NCBI RefSeq assembly: GCF_000817785.2
Contig: NZ_JTCM02000028.1
Coordinates: forward strand, 1-64,000
Direction of reading: 5' to 3'
Origin: Hassallia byssoidea VB512170
GTDB lineage: Bacteria > Cyanobacteriota > Cyanobacteriia > Cyanobacteriales > Nostocaceae
Length of the DNA: 64,000 nt
Shown here: positions 1 through 8,144 of the stretch, one piece after another
Layout: the number at the start of each line of letters is the position of its first letter
How positions within the stretch are numbered: the first letter of the stretch is position 1
The notes under the pieces: generated by a model
What the model was told of the DNA's origin: nothing
What the model saw: only the letters and a program-made list of their open reading frames with translations
The model's database searches: none
Program-made: the position numbers and the translations under genes

Positions 1-95
1 CAACGGAGGACACCTCCGCACAGCGCTGGCTCCCCTTGTCCACGCCAGACGCCTCAACGGAGGACACCTCCGCACAGCGCTGGCTCCCCTTGTCC
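1..95. repeat. 41-bp direct repeat, two copies
   Basis: A 41-bp unit beginning CAACGGAGGACACCTCC occurs at 1-41 and again at 55-95 with no difference I can see. Each unit contains a small inverted repeat, GGAGG-ACA-CCTCC. The second copy runs directly into C-rich short repeats (CCCCTTGTC, CTCCCCCA) that reach the start codon of the next gene. This is typical cyanobacterial intergenic repeat DNA; no function can be read from it. Confidence 0.85.
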
Positions 96-139
96 CCTTG
101 TCTCCCTGTCCCCCCCTCCCCCACTCCCCCACTCCCCCT

Positions 140-796
140 ATGGCAACAATTTTCTCTGTCCATCCTGATAATCCCCAAAGCCGGCGAATACAAGAAATAA
201 AGGAGGCACTTGCTGGTGGAGCAGTGATGCTTTACCCTACCGATACAGTTTACGCGATCGGTTGTGACTTAAATGCTAAATCGGCGGTGGAACGAGTGCG
301 GCAAATTAAACAGCTAGCAAATGATAAACCACTGACGTTTTTGTGTCCTTCCCTTTCAAATGTGGCAACTTATGCTTTGGTGAGTGACACAGCTTATCGA
401 ATTATGAAGCGCTTGATTCCTGGACCTTACACATTTTTGTTACCTGCGACCAAGTTAGTACCGCGACTGGTGCAAAGTCCCAAGCGGAAAACTACCGGGA
501 TTCGCGTACCAAATCATCCAGTGTGTTTGGCGTTGTTAGCAGCTTTAGAAAATCCGATTATTTCGACTTCGGCACATTTGCCGGTAGATAAAGAAGATGA
601 AGAGATTGAGGTAGACATAGAAGATATCCTGTCGCGAGCAGATTTATTTGACCGTTTGGACAATTTGGTAGACGTGATTGTGGATACTGGCGAGGAACCT
701 ACATATGAAGTGTCTACTATTTTGGATTTGACGGGAGAGGAACCAACGATTACTAGACGGGGTTTAGGTTGGGAGGAAGCGGTAGCTTGGGTGTAA
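140..796 (+). CDS. Sua5/YciO/YrdC-family protein (threonylcarbamoyl-AMP synthase type)
   Basis: The protein has the YrdC fold signature: an N-terminal block (ALAGGAVMLYPTDTVYAIGCD), then KQLANDKPLTFLCPSL and PGPYTFLLPAT, then RVPNHP. The family makes threonylcarbamoyl-AMP from Thr, bicarbonate and ATP for the t6A37 tRNA modification; YciO members may do something else, so the exact role is open. An upstream in-frame ATG at 98 would add 14 residues encoded by C-rich STRR DNA (SPCPPLPHSPTPP), so I take the ATG at 140 (MATIFSVHPDN), giving 218 residues. After about residue 165 comes an acidic stretch (DKEDEEIEVDIEDIL), which I have seen in cyanobacterial members. Confidence 0.85.
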   Translation: MATIFSVHPDNPQSRRIQEIKEALAGGAVMLYPTDTVYAIGCDLNAKSAVERVRQIKQLANDKPLTFLCPSLSNVATYALVSDTAYRIMKRLIPGPYTFLLPATKLVPRLVQSPKRKTTGIRVPNHPVCLALLAALENPIISTSAHLPVDKEDEEIEVDIEDILSRADLFDRLDNLVDVIVDTGEEPTYEVSTILDLTGEEPTITRRGLGWEEAVAWV

Positions 797-1142
797 TAAG
801 TTAACTTCACATACTGCCCCGGTAATTTCGGAAAATGACAAAAAAGATGCTCCAGTTTTCATATTGTCATACCGATCAAGCTAGGAGCGGCTACAATCGG
901 GATGGCGGCAAAAGTCGGCACAGCAACGGTTATAACCGATTTTAGGCATTGGCACATAGCCTTGTGCCAGTCGCTATCTGGTTGCTGATGAAAAAACCGA
1001 CACACCGACATCCCCGTAACTTTTGCATATTCTTTACAGTCATACATATATGTGAGCAGCGCTTGCGGCGAATTATGAAGCACTTGCTTTAAATGCTGTG
1101 TCTGCTTGAAGTTACGGTGCTATACCCCTCCTAGGAAAAGTC
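797..1142. other. Intergenic region upstream of HetZ-family gene
   Basis: This stretch of 346 bases has no ORF I would defend. It is long enough to hold the promoter and leader of the downstream gene. A weak purine-rich ribosome site (AGGAAAAG) lies just before the ATG at 1143. No palindrome or terminator stood out. Confidence 0.5.
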
Positions 1143-2363
1143 ATGAAAGTCAACCTCGCCAATCTACCAATTTCTGAGCCATCTTTAGACAACCACGTTA
1201 CGAACGAAGAATTGTCAGCCAGCAACGCCGATGCTTTGATAAAGCTGCTATGTAAGGAAATGCAAGCGGCTGTGAAAGCTACACCTGCAAGCGTAGAATC
1301 TGTAGTCAAACGCATCGTCAAAGAAGTAGAGCGCATTTGCGATAAGAGCTATCGCATCCAAAATTCTGGGGAAGTTAAGTCTTGGCAGCTAACATTAGCA
1401 AGGCATCGCCTGCAAAAATGCCTGCGTTACTATCAATTGGGTTCCAAGCAAGGGCGCGTAGAATTACATAGCCATTTAGGTGCGATTGTTTACCGTCACA
1501 TTTCCGCTGTCGGCGGCGAGTTAAAATTTGAGGCTCGTTACAATCTGATTGAAGATTTCTTACAAGCATTTTACATCGAAGCAATCAAAGCTTTTCGCCG
1601 GGAAAACGAATTACCGGAAAATTACACTCCCCGCACTCAGTTGGAATTAGCAGAATACATGGCGTTTACAGAGCAGTATGCCAAACGCCGGATTAATTTA
1701 CCAGGTGGTGCTAATCAGCAGTTGATTATACTGCGTGCCCAAGGTTTTGCCCGTCGTCAACCGCAGGAAACTACGGTTGATATTGAAATGGCGGTGGAAT
1801 CTGCTAAGGGTGAAGAAGGAGAATCTTATCAGCGTAACTCGGCAGTGCAACAAGTGCGATCGCAAATGCTTGCCCAAGCTAGTTTCGATCCGGCTGAAGA
1901 ATCTGAGCGCGATCGCGTTATCGCTGAGTTGGTAAAATATCTAGAATCTCAAGGTCAATCTGACTGCGTTGATTATCTCACCTTGAAACTTCAAGATTTG
2001 TCAGCACCAGAAATTGACTCGATTCTCGGTTTAACCAGTCGTCAGCGCGACTATCTGCAACAGCGTTTTAAATATCATGTAGAAAAGTTCTCCAAACAAC
2101 ACCATTGGCAATTAGTACATCAATGGTTGGGTGCAAGTTTGGATCACAAGCTGGGACTATCTTCGCAGCAGTGGGAAATGTTTTTGAGCCAACTTTCACC
2201 GCAGCAACAGCAAATCTTGCAGTTGAAAAGCGCAAAACATAGCGATCAGGCGATCGCCAAAGCAATTAAATGCACCCCCAAACAACTGCAAAAGCGCTGG
2301 ACTCAACTTCTAGAACTTGCATGGGCTATTCGTAACAATAACTCAGAAGCCCAGGCTGGCTAA
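1143..2363 (+). CDS. HetZ-family protein (heterocyst-differentiation regulator family)
   Basis: This 406-residue protein matches the cyanobacterial HetZ/HetZ-related family as I know it. It has a helical N-terminal half containing LQKCLRYYQLGSKQGR and a conserved centre (LAEYMAFTEQYAKRRINLPG). The C-terminal quarter resembles the helix-turn-helix end of sigma-like proteins (ILGLTSRQRDYLQQRFKYH; SDQAIAKAIKCTPKQLQKRW at about 370-390). HetZ acts early in heterocyst differentiation together with HetR. In Anabaena hetZ is followed by patU genes; none follows here, so this may be one of the HetZ-related paralogs and I give no symbol. It stands alone, with 346 bp of non-coding DNA before it. Confidence 0.75.
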   Translation: MKVNLANLPISEPSLDNHVTNEELSASNADALIKLLCKEMQAAVKATPASVESVVKRIVKEVERICDKSYRIQNSGEVKSWQLTLARHRLQKCLRYYQLGSKQGRVELHSHLGAIVYRHISAVGGELKFEARYNLIEDFLQAFYIEAIKAFRRENELPENYTPRTQLELAEYMAFTEQYAKRRINLPGGANQQLIILRAQGFARRQPQETTVDIEMAVESAKGEEGESYQRNSAVQQVRSQMLAQASFDPAEESERDRVIAELVKYLESQGQSDCVDYLTLKLQDLSAPEIDSILGLTSRQRDYLQQRFKYHVEKFSKQHHWQLVHQWLGASLDHKLGLSSQQWEMFLSQLSPQQQQILQLKSAKHSDQAIAKAIKCTPKQLQKRWTQLLELAWAIRNNNSEAQAG

Positions 2364-2986
2364 AGTCTTAGTATAGTAGGTGATATTTAAGTAATATCAG
2401 CATTTTCTAAGCTTTATCCTAATTCTGCAAATATTTATTTTAGATGTTTTATCTAATCTCCAAGCAAGTTAATCTTCCTTATCTTCCCCCCCCATAAAGG
2501 GGGGAATTTAAGTATTAGGCTTGTTAGATTTGTCAAATGTGAAATGATATCAAGGCTTAAAATAGTTTTAAATCCATAGTCTCATCAATCCAAACAATTA
2601 AGTTAAATTTCCAATACAGTTATCTTTATTTAGTACAAAAATACCACCCGTAGGGTGTGTTAGCTTCGCTAACGCACCATATGTAATTGTCGATTTCGTT
2701 GCGTTAGTAAATAAATTTCAACCGTAGGGTGTGTTAGCTTGGCTAACGCACCATATGTAATTGTCGATTTCGGTGCGTTAGGCTAATGCCGCAGGGCACC
2801 CTACATGAACTTAATACATTTGTCTTTGATTAGTACACAAATACTATTTATTTTTCGCTTTCTATTTATAAAACTAGTCTTTCCCATCTCCAATCGAAAA
2901 TTCATATTAAGTAACTGATAATTTTCTGCTGCTTCCGTGGAATCCTAGAATAAGCAGGACTTTTTGCAGAAAAACTCAGGATAGCT
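2364..2986. other. Intergenic region with 51-bp duplication and C/G-rich hairpin
   Basis: This stretch of 623 bases has no gene. A C8-ATAAA-G6 hairpin lies at about 2485-2508 and could end the HetZ-family transcript, although the U tract is poor. Two copies of a 51-bp repeat lie at 2648-2698 and 2722-2772, followed by a further GGTGCGTTAGG...GGGCACCCTAC inverted repeat to about 2804. The rest is AT-rich and precedes the restriction gene. Confidence 0.7.
2648..2772. repeat. Two 51-bp copies of a GTAGGGTGTGTTAGC-type repeat
   Basis: The copies (2648-2698 and 2722-2772) differ by one base that I can see (TTCGCTAACG versus TTGGCTAACG). Each contains an inverted repeat GTTAGC...GCTAAC that would fold into a hairpin. 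GTAGGGTGCGTTA-type repeats recur in the window at about 2773-2804, 42491-42524, 52300-52370 and 55655-55740. Confidence 0.85.
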
Positions 2987-3469
2987 ATGAATCAAGGCGC
3001 AAAGGCAAACAAGGTTGGTGAAGTTTTAGAAAAGACTGTAGAAGGAACATTACGGGGACATGGGTATTATGAAGTATGTCCTAATGTTCCGAAGTCGCAG
3101 CAAAAAGAATACATATTAAACTCTATATTATTTCCAAAACGCTATGCCAGGAGTGTTTACATTGGAACGGGAATCTATGAAACTGAAGTTTATGTTGACT
3201 TCTACATCATTGACTTAGACAAGTTCCCATTTGGCTTAATTATTGAATGTAAATGGCAAGAAAGTGGTGGTTCGGTTGATGAAAAGTTTGTTTATTTAAA
3301 CCAAAATATTAAAGAATGTTACCCTACACAAACTATCCTAGTAATGGGAGGTGAAGGAATGAGACCAAAAGCACTGAACTGGCTTAAAAAACAAGTTGAT
3401 TATAATCAAAATTTATTAGCAGTCCATAGTATAGATAGATTCATTGCCTGGGCAAACAAAAATTTTTAA
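2987..3469 (+). CDS. PD-(D/E)XK superfamily restriction endonuclease candidate
   Basis: This is a 160-residue protein with a plausible PD-(D/E)XK catalytic core: Asp71 (VYVDFYIID), then Glu87-Cys-Lys89 (GLIIECKWQ), followed by a glutamine-containing helix and a C-terminal HSIDRFIAW segment. I infer a type II restriction endonuclease because its 3' end overlaps, tail to tail, a Dam-type DNA methyltransferase. The stop codons share bases 3466-3469 (TTAA). The specificity cannot be read from the sequence, though partners of such methylases often cut GATC or related sites. The start follows a weak AGGATAGCT leader. Confidence 0.65.
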   Translation: MNQGAKANKVGEVLEKTVEGTLRGHGYYEVCPNVPKSQQKEYILNSILFPKRYARSVYIGTGIYETEVYVDFYIIDLDKFPFGLIIECKWQESGGSVDEKFVYLNQNIKECYPTQTILVMGGEGMRPKALNWLKKQVDYNQNLLAVHSIDRFIAWANKNF

Positions 3470-4401
3470 TAAGACGTTATTAAATACTCTGAAATTCTCC
3501 CGCGATTTTCCGTGTTAGAGTTAATTGAGCGTGTTGCTTGTATTGTGTGTATTTTCAAACCAACTTCGCTGTAAATATCTTTAATAAACTCACAATAAGA
3601 GTTAGATACCATAACTTTAACACCCCGATTTGCTAGTTGTACACAAGTATCTCTCAATTTTTCTTGGTCTTTTTCACGATCTTTAATTTCATGAAAAGAA
3701 TGTTCACTATAGGCTGTAAAATAGCTAGTTTTACTAATAGGATAATATGGTGGGTCAAAGTAAACAAAATCATTAACGCTGTTTGCATGATTTAGCACTT
3801 CTGTAAAATCTGCTTGTTGTATTTCAGCACCAAAAAGGGCTTCGGAAGCGTCTCGAAGTAAATCTTCTTGACAAATTTTAGGATTTTCGTATCTACCTAA
3901 CGGTACATTAAATTTACCTCTTGAATTCACCCTATAAAGACCGTTAAAACAAGTTCTATTAAGATAGATAAAACGAGCCGCTCTTTGAACGTCTGTATCA
4001 TAAATTTTATCTCTAATATCGTAATAATACAAGTTTTTATGTTTGCTATTATAGTTTTTATGCATATTTATTTTGTAAATATTTGCAGATTCGTTGTGCA
4101 GCTTTTCATGTTCTTTTAGCAGTAAAATTACATCATCAACTTGGTATTGAATACATTTATATGTATTAATTAATTCTTCATTAATATCACTGAGATATGA
4201 TGTTTTTATAGATGAAGGTGAATTCGCTAAATAAAAAAACAAAGCACCACTGCCTACAAACGGTTCATAGTAACGTTTAATGTTATCAATATCGGGTAAT
4301 AAACTACGAATATGCTTGGGAATTAATCTAGTTTTTCCGCCTGCCCATTTGAGGAATGGACAATAATAAGTTTTATGGGGATTTTCAGTTAACATTATCA
4401 A
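3466..4401 (-). CDS. D12-class (Dam-family) adenine-N6 DNA methyltransferase
   Basis: This 311-residue protein has the complete D12-class motif set: motif X FLKWAGGKT (16-24), motif I YYEPFVGSGALFF (44-56), the family signature around FIYLNRTCFNGLYRVN (144-159), and motif IV DPPY (216-219). It transfers methyl groups from SAM to adenine N6. The ATG at 4401 may be replaced by the one at 4395 (MLTEN). It converges with the nuclease gene and probably protects its target, forming a type II restriction-modification pair. If the target is GATC it would modify every HIP1 octamer, but a solitary housekeeping role is then also possible. Confidence 0.85.
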   Translation of the reverse strand: MIMLTENPHKTYYCPFLKWAGGKTRLIPKHIRSLLPDIDNIKRYYEPFVGSGALFFYLANSPSSIKTSYLSDINEELINTYKCIQYQVDDVILLLKEHEKLHNESANIYKINMHKNYNSKHKNLYYYDIRDKIYDTDVQRAARFIYLNRTCFNGLYRVNSRGKFNVPLGRYENPKICQEDLLRDASEALFGAEIQQADFTEVLNHANSVNDFVYFDPPYYPISKTSYFTAYSEHSFHEIKDREKDQEKLRDTCVQLANRGVKVMVSNSYCEFIKDIYSEVGLKIHTIQATRSINSNTENRGRISEYLITSY

Positions 4402-4551
4402 TTGGTATAATCAGATAAAAAGTTGCACTATCTGACTGAGGAATTATATTTTATATTAGTGTGTTGCGACAAAATCAAGACATATTAGAATAAAATATGA
4501 GAAAAAAGGTAATATGGACATCTGAATTATAATAAAGGAGTATAAATTCAA

Positions 4552-4758
4552 ATGTTTGACGGATTCTGGGATAATATCTTACGTTACTTCCGCTACTTTA
4601 TTACTACCCTCTTAGGCGTATTGCTGAACACGTTTGCGCCATTAGCGCCGTTGTTTAAAAACCCAGTTACTTCAATCGCTGTTTTCGGCTTAATTGTCGG
4701 TAGTCTCGTTTTCGTTACTCTTACCCTACGCGCAATGCTTGGCTTGAGTACAATTTAG
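4552..4758 (+). CDS. Small membrane protein, DUF751/Ycf33-like
   Basis: This 68-residue protein has two hydrophobic segments (about 15-31 and 42-62) and the MFDGFWDN start typical of the DUF751 family, which includes plastid Ycf33. Function is unknown; members are thylakoid-type membrane proteins of cyanobacteria and algae. A good AAGGAG site precedes the ATG. The gene is 101 bp upstream of rbfA on the same strand, an arrangement I recall from other cyanobacteria, so the two are likely co-transcribed. Confidence 0.8.
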   Translation: MFDGFWDNILRYFRYFITTLLGVLLNTFAPLAPLFKNPVTSIAVFGLIVGSLVFVTLTLRAMLGLSTI

Positions 4759-4859
4759 ACCATGAGTATACAATTGCTTGTATCAAGGGTGGCGATCGCT
4801 GCCGTCTTTGACTGATATCTATTTGTTTAGTTGAACCTCTGTGAGGAGGCATAATATCT

Positions 4860-5273
4860 ATGGCTACAACTCGCCGTGTTTCCCGCGTTGCTGAATTAAT
4901 TAAACGGGAAGTTAGCCAAATGCTGCTCAGTGGCATTAAGGATGACCGTGTAGGCACAGGAATGGTAAGCGTTACCGATGTTGATGTTTCTGGCGATTTG
5001 CAACATGCCAAAATTTACGTCAGCATTTATGGCACTGACGAAGCCAAAGCAGAAACAATGGCAGGCTTAAAATCGGCAACAGGTTACGTTCGCAGCGAAC
5101 TTGGTGCCAGGGTGCGTCTGCGTCGCACTCCAGAGGTGGTTTTTGTCGAAGACCGCTCAATTGAACGCGGTAATAAGGTGCTGTCCCTATTAAACCAAAT
5201 ACAGAATAACCGTCCACCGGAAAATCAGGCATCAGACGACAGCACCGATGAAGATGATGATTTTCCCGATTGA
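4860..5273 (+). CDS. rbfA: Ribosome-binding factor A
   Basis: This is a 137-residue RbfA, which binds the free 30S subunit and helps mature the 5' end of 16S rRNA, also in cold adaptation. The KH-like core is clear: [18 protein letters not shown] at the start, [22 protein letters not shown], and [17 protein letters not shown] near the end. The tail after about residue 115 is acidic and low-complexity (DDSTDEDDD), as in many cyanobacterial versions. GAGGAGG lies upstream of the ATG at a rather long spacing. A strong terminator follows at 5330. Confidence 0.96.
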   Translation: MATTRRVSRVAELIKREVSQMLLSGIKDDRVGTGMVSVTDVDVSGDLQHAKIYVSIYGTDEAKAETMAGLKSATGYVRSELGARVRLRRTPEVVFVEDRSIERGNKVLSLLNQIQNNRPPENQASDDSTDEDDDFPD

Positions 5274-5329
5274 CATCCTCACCCGCCATTATGTTGATAA
5301 TTTGGCGGAAGTATGCATGTTTGTAATAT

Positions 5330-5366
5330 CCCCTCAGCTTAATTAGGCTGAGGGGTTTTAATTTTT
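5330..5366 (+). terminator. Rho-independent terminator after rbfA
   Basis: A perfect 9-bp stem (CCCCTCAGC at 5330-5338, GCTGAGGGG at 5347-5355) is followed by TTTTAATTTTTG. A weaker hairpin, CCGCCA...TGGCGG, lies just upstream at about 5283-5308. It ends the ycf33-like/rbfA transcript. Confidence 0.92.
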
Positions 5367-6462
5367 GTGATGCTGGGAAACTTCACGGATATTTACGTAA
5401 CTGAGATAACAATGTGATTTGAACAACAATTACTTCCAGGAAATCAGCCAAACACTTTACAGATGCGATCGCTTTACATTTGCTTAAATATGACTATGCC
5501 TGCTTCAGGGATATGGTAGTCACATATATATTATTTATGTATCCGTGGCTACTTTATAGCATCGCTTGTGCTCGCTCATAGCGGTGAAAGCATCATAGGA
5601 ATGCAAACGACTTAACTAAATATCTTTGTTAAGGTTTGGTAACAAAATTAAATAGTTAATGATTCACTACCTCTCTTATCGATAAAACTTATCAATGTAA
5701 TAAAACTTTATACACAAGACAGTATTCATTTACACAATCTAATTGCCAGAAATCACCTTTTGGCATTAGATTTTTTCACTTCAAGCCACCCAAGCAATTA
5801 AGGAAGCTATACCAAATGCTATACATAACTCCAAATAGCGATCGCCATACCCAAACCAGTATTAATTTAAAAGCAAATCATCCAACATTGTTACAGTTGT
5901 TTACCAAAAGCCATGCTTTTTTCTACATTCCGGAACTGAAATTCACATATGTATATTTATTTAATAAATTATTAACAATTAGTTATCCAAAAGCTTTTGT
6001 GGTGTACTTTAGCCGTTCTGCCTTGCAACAGTTTATACCCTGGTTGCTGCTAAATATTTCTGATCTGTTTCACCAGAAAACGATTTTACCCATCTGTGAC
6101 ACTACTTTAAGTACATCATGTGATATTTAAATAACTTCCCAAGAAACTAATAACTTCTACCAAATCAGAGATGAAAGCATCTTCTGTAAAGCTTTTAAAC
6201 CTTCTCAAAAGAATTTGCACTTTTGATAAACAGGTTACTATAATTACCGAGGTACTATTTTTTGAGACGCATTCAAAGTAAATGTCATGAATACTTGACT
6301 TTCTTAACATTTCTTTAGATAATTTGAGGATATGTAGCGTCAAAATGAAAATAGTTCCGTATACCAAAATACAAAAGCCAAGCCACAAGATTAATCCTTG
6401 TGGTGTTCGTTCCTAACAAAAGTTGGGAAGACTAATTAAGTGTAACTTTGTGAGTTAAAACC
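5367..6462. other. Long gene-poor region
   Basis: Almost 1.1 kb is without a convincing gene. Two open frames exist: 104 codons at 5816-6130 (+) and 90 codons at 6116-6388 (-). Both have unremarkable, AT-driven composition rich in Phe, Leu and Ile, no ribosome site and no family I recognise; I do not call them genes. The region is AT-rich with three HIP1-like sites. A CCACAAG...CTTGTGG inverted repeat at about 6378-6401 could be a hairpin in the leader of the next gene. Confidence 0.5.
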
Positions 6463-6699
6463 ATGAGTATCAATACGGTGCCTTCTATTAATTACTACTC
6501 TCTGGATGTCATCCAAGACGAAGCACGCCGACTGGTGCAAAAGGGAATGGTCAGCCGACAACAGCCAATATACACACTCTGCCAATACATTCCCGCGAGA
6601 GAGTGGGTTTGCGTGGAATGCGAATTAGAAAAATGTGATTTTTTACTGCGCGATCGCATCGGCGATTTGATTGGTCGTGAAAAATGGGAAAACGATTAA
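6463..6699 (+). CDS. DUF4327 family protein
   Basis: This 78-residue soluble protein matches the cyanobacterial DUF4327 family as I know it: YYSLDVIQDEARRLVQKG, then QPIYTLCQYIPAREW, then DFLLRDRIGDLI. It contains three cysteines, two of them in VCVECELEKCDF, which might be redox-active or bind metal; this is inference. Function is unknown. The gene is monocistronic, in a gene-poor stretch. Confidence 0.8.
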   Translation: MSINTVPSINYYSLDVIQDEARRLVQKGMVSRQQPIYTLCQYIPAREWVCVECELEKCDFLLRDRIGDLIGREKWEND

Positions 6700-7154
6700 T
6701 CGGTTTTTGTTGTAAATCTCAGTTTTTGAAATGAAAGTGTCTAAATGGATGTGCGGATGTGACAACAGAAGATTTAAGGCTTAATAGTCAAGGATATTCT
6801 CTGCTGATAATCGGTCTTTCCCGCTCCATGCCGCTCAATTCCATCATTACAGAAACTCGCTTAGTCTAACTTATACAAAAGCGTCAAGTAGCGCGATCGC
6901 CTCTATAACCCCAAGAGGTTTCGTTTATGGAAACTTCTTAAGCGTCACATGAAAACACGAAAGCAAGTGTCTTGGAGAAACGCTTAAAGGTTAGTACAGG
7001 CTGCGCGACGATTCGTATGTTGACTCTTGCTTTTCTCTTTGAAAAAGCTTCCTCCTGCTTTAAAAGAGCCAGGATAACCAAACAAAGGCAGCGGCGCGTT
7101 AGGCAATTGCAGCACATCCGGTACAATACCTAGAAAATAATTTGTTAATTAAAT

Positions 7155-7197
7155 TACCGGGGCGGTTTCTCAAATGGAACTGCTCCGGTGATTTTTC
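7155..7197 (+). terminator. Orphan terminator-like hairpin
   Basis: A stem of about 12 bp pairs ACCGGGGCGGTT with AACTGCTCCGGT using two G-U pairs, and is followed by GATTTTTCATTT. The U run is on the + strand, but the nearest + strand gene ends 450 bp upstream. It may therefore end a short non-coding transcript. Confidence 0.6.
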
Positions 7198-7206
7198 ATT
7201 TCTGAT

Positions 7207-7380
7207 ATGGGAATTGGGAATTGGGAATTGGGAATTGGGAATTGCTAATTGGGAACGTGGGAATTGCTAATAGTGATGTGCATTTTTCCCATTACCCATT
7301 CTCCATTACCCATTCCCTATTACCCATTACCCATTCCCCATTCCCCATTACCCATTCCCCATTCCCCATTCCCCATTTTC
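7207..7380. repeat. STRR block (GGGAATT and CCCATTAC/CCCATTCC types)
   Basis: Five or so tandem GGGAATT heptamers (7207-7243) are followed, after a short spacer, by complementary-type CCCATTAC and CCCCATTC repeats up to the stop of the next gene. The two halves could pair into a long imperfect hairpin. Such heptanucleotide arrays are characteristic of heterocystous cyanobacteria. Confidence 0.9.
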
Positions 7381-7382
7381 CC

Positions 7383-7736
7383 TCAACCAACTTGCTCCAA
7401 ATACTGATTCACATCTTCAATCAAGCGGGTGAGTTCAGCTTCTGTGGTTAGACGGATACTCGCATCACGGATGGTGAGCAGGACTTTAGCCGCGAAGGGT
7501 GTAGCCCAGATATTGGGATTACAAAAAATTTCTAAAAATACCTCTCCCGTGTAACGATATTCCATCGGACGTTGGGGAGTAACTTTGCCGCTGCCAGAAG
7601 CGTTTTTAGTAGAAACAGCTTTGAGGCTTTGCATCAATTGATCGATCGCTGCTTTTAATTCCCGTGCTGCTTGCGGTGAAAAACTAAAAGAGACAGAACC
7701 TTCAATCAGGTTCAATGTTAGATTGTTTGGGGACAT
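7383..7736 (-). CDS. Conserved-looking hypothetical protein
   Basis: This is a 117-residue soluble protein with no family I recognise. It has a beta-strand start ([17 protein letters not shown]), a helix ([20 protein letters not shown]), a Ser/Lys-rich linker, and a second half [19 protein letters not shown]...[21 protein letters not shown]. The regular codon use and alternating strand/helix pattern support a real gene. Its stop codon abuts the STRR block. The neighbours give no clue to function. Confidence 0.65.
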   Translation of the reverse strand: MSPNNLTLNLIEGSVSFSFSPQAARELKAAIDQLMQSLKAVSTKNASGSGKVTPQRPMEYRYTGEVFLEIFCNPNIWATPFAAKVLLTIRDASIRLTTEAELTRLIEDVNQYLEQVG

Positions 7737-8144
7737 GAGCTATTTATGAGAACATCTTGCTACAAATAATATTTTCAAGCGCGATCGCGCTTTTTTCTTA
7801 ATGGTTTTGCCCTTGGTTCTTATGGTTTAGAGAAAACCCTGCATACCAAGTTAATTTTGACGCTTATGGTGTGAACTTACTAAATGTCAACAATACCACT
7901 AAAGAATGATTTTTCATTAAATATTCCTGCTGTTAATGAGAAAAAGAAACACTTGCCTGAGTAAAGTAAATAGCAACGTTTATCAGGCTTGTAGCTAATT
8001 TTAGTTAAAAATTATGTCAATAATCTGGCGTAATAAGTTGAGGTTATAGAGAGATAAAATCCTTACTGCGTAAGAGTTTGATACATTAAAATGGTGTTTT
8101 AAGTTTTACATTAGAGGTCATAAAACATAATTGTAAAAACCTCT
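7737..8144. other. Divergent intergenic region
   Basis: These 408 bases separate the divergent hypothetical gene and the CDF transporter and must hold both promoters. The region is AT-rich with one HIP1 site (7780-7787). I saw no clear palindrome or metal-regulator operator. Confidence 0.5.

Larger units (their letters stand above)
6700..7382. other. Intergenic region with orphan terminator and STRR
   Basis: This stretch of 683 bases has no believable gene. It holds an orphan terminator-like hairpin at 7155-7197, a possible promoter -10 element (TACAAT at about 7121) a short distance before it, and heptamer repeats from about 7207 to 7380. Confidence 0.6.

Noticed and set aside
859-1083. 74-codon minus-strand frame before the HetZ-family gene
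   Set aside because: No ribosome site, no recognisable domain and position in a likely promoter region.
5816-6130. 104-codon + strand frame
   Set aside because: Composition is that of AT-rich intergenic DNA, with no ribosome site and no family resemblance.
6116-6388. 90-codon minus-strand frame
   Set aside because: The same AT-rich gap; hydrophobic start by chance composition and no recognised family.
7207-7380. Possible CRISPR array
   Set aside because: Repeats are 7-8 bp tandem units without spacers.
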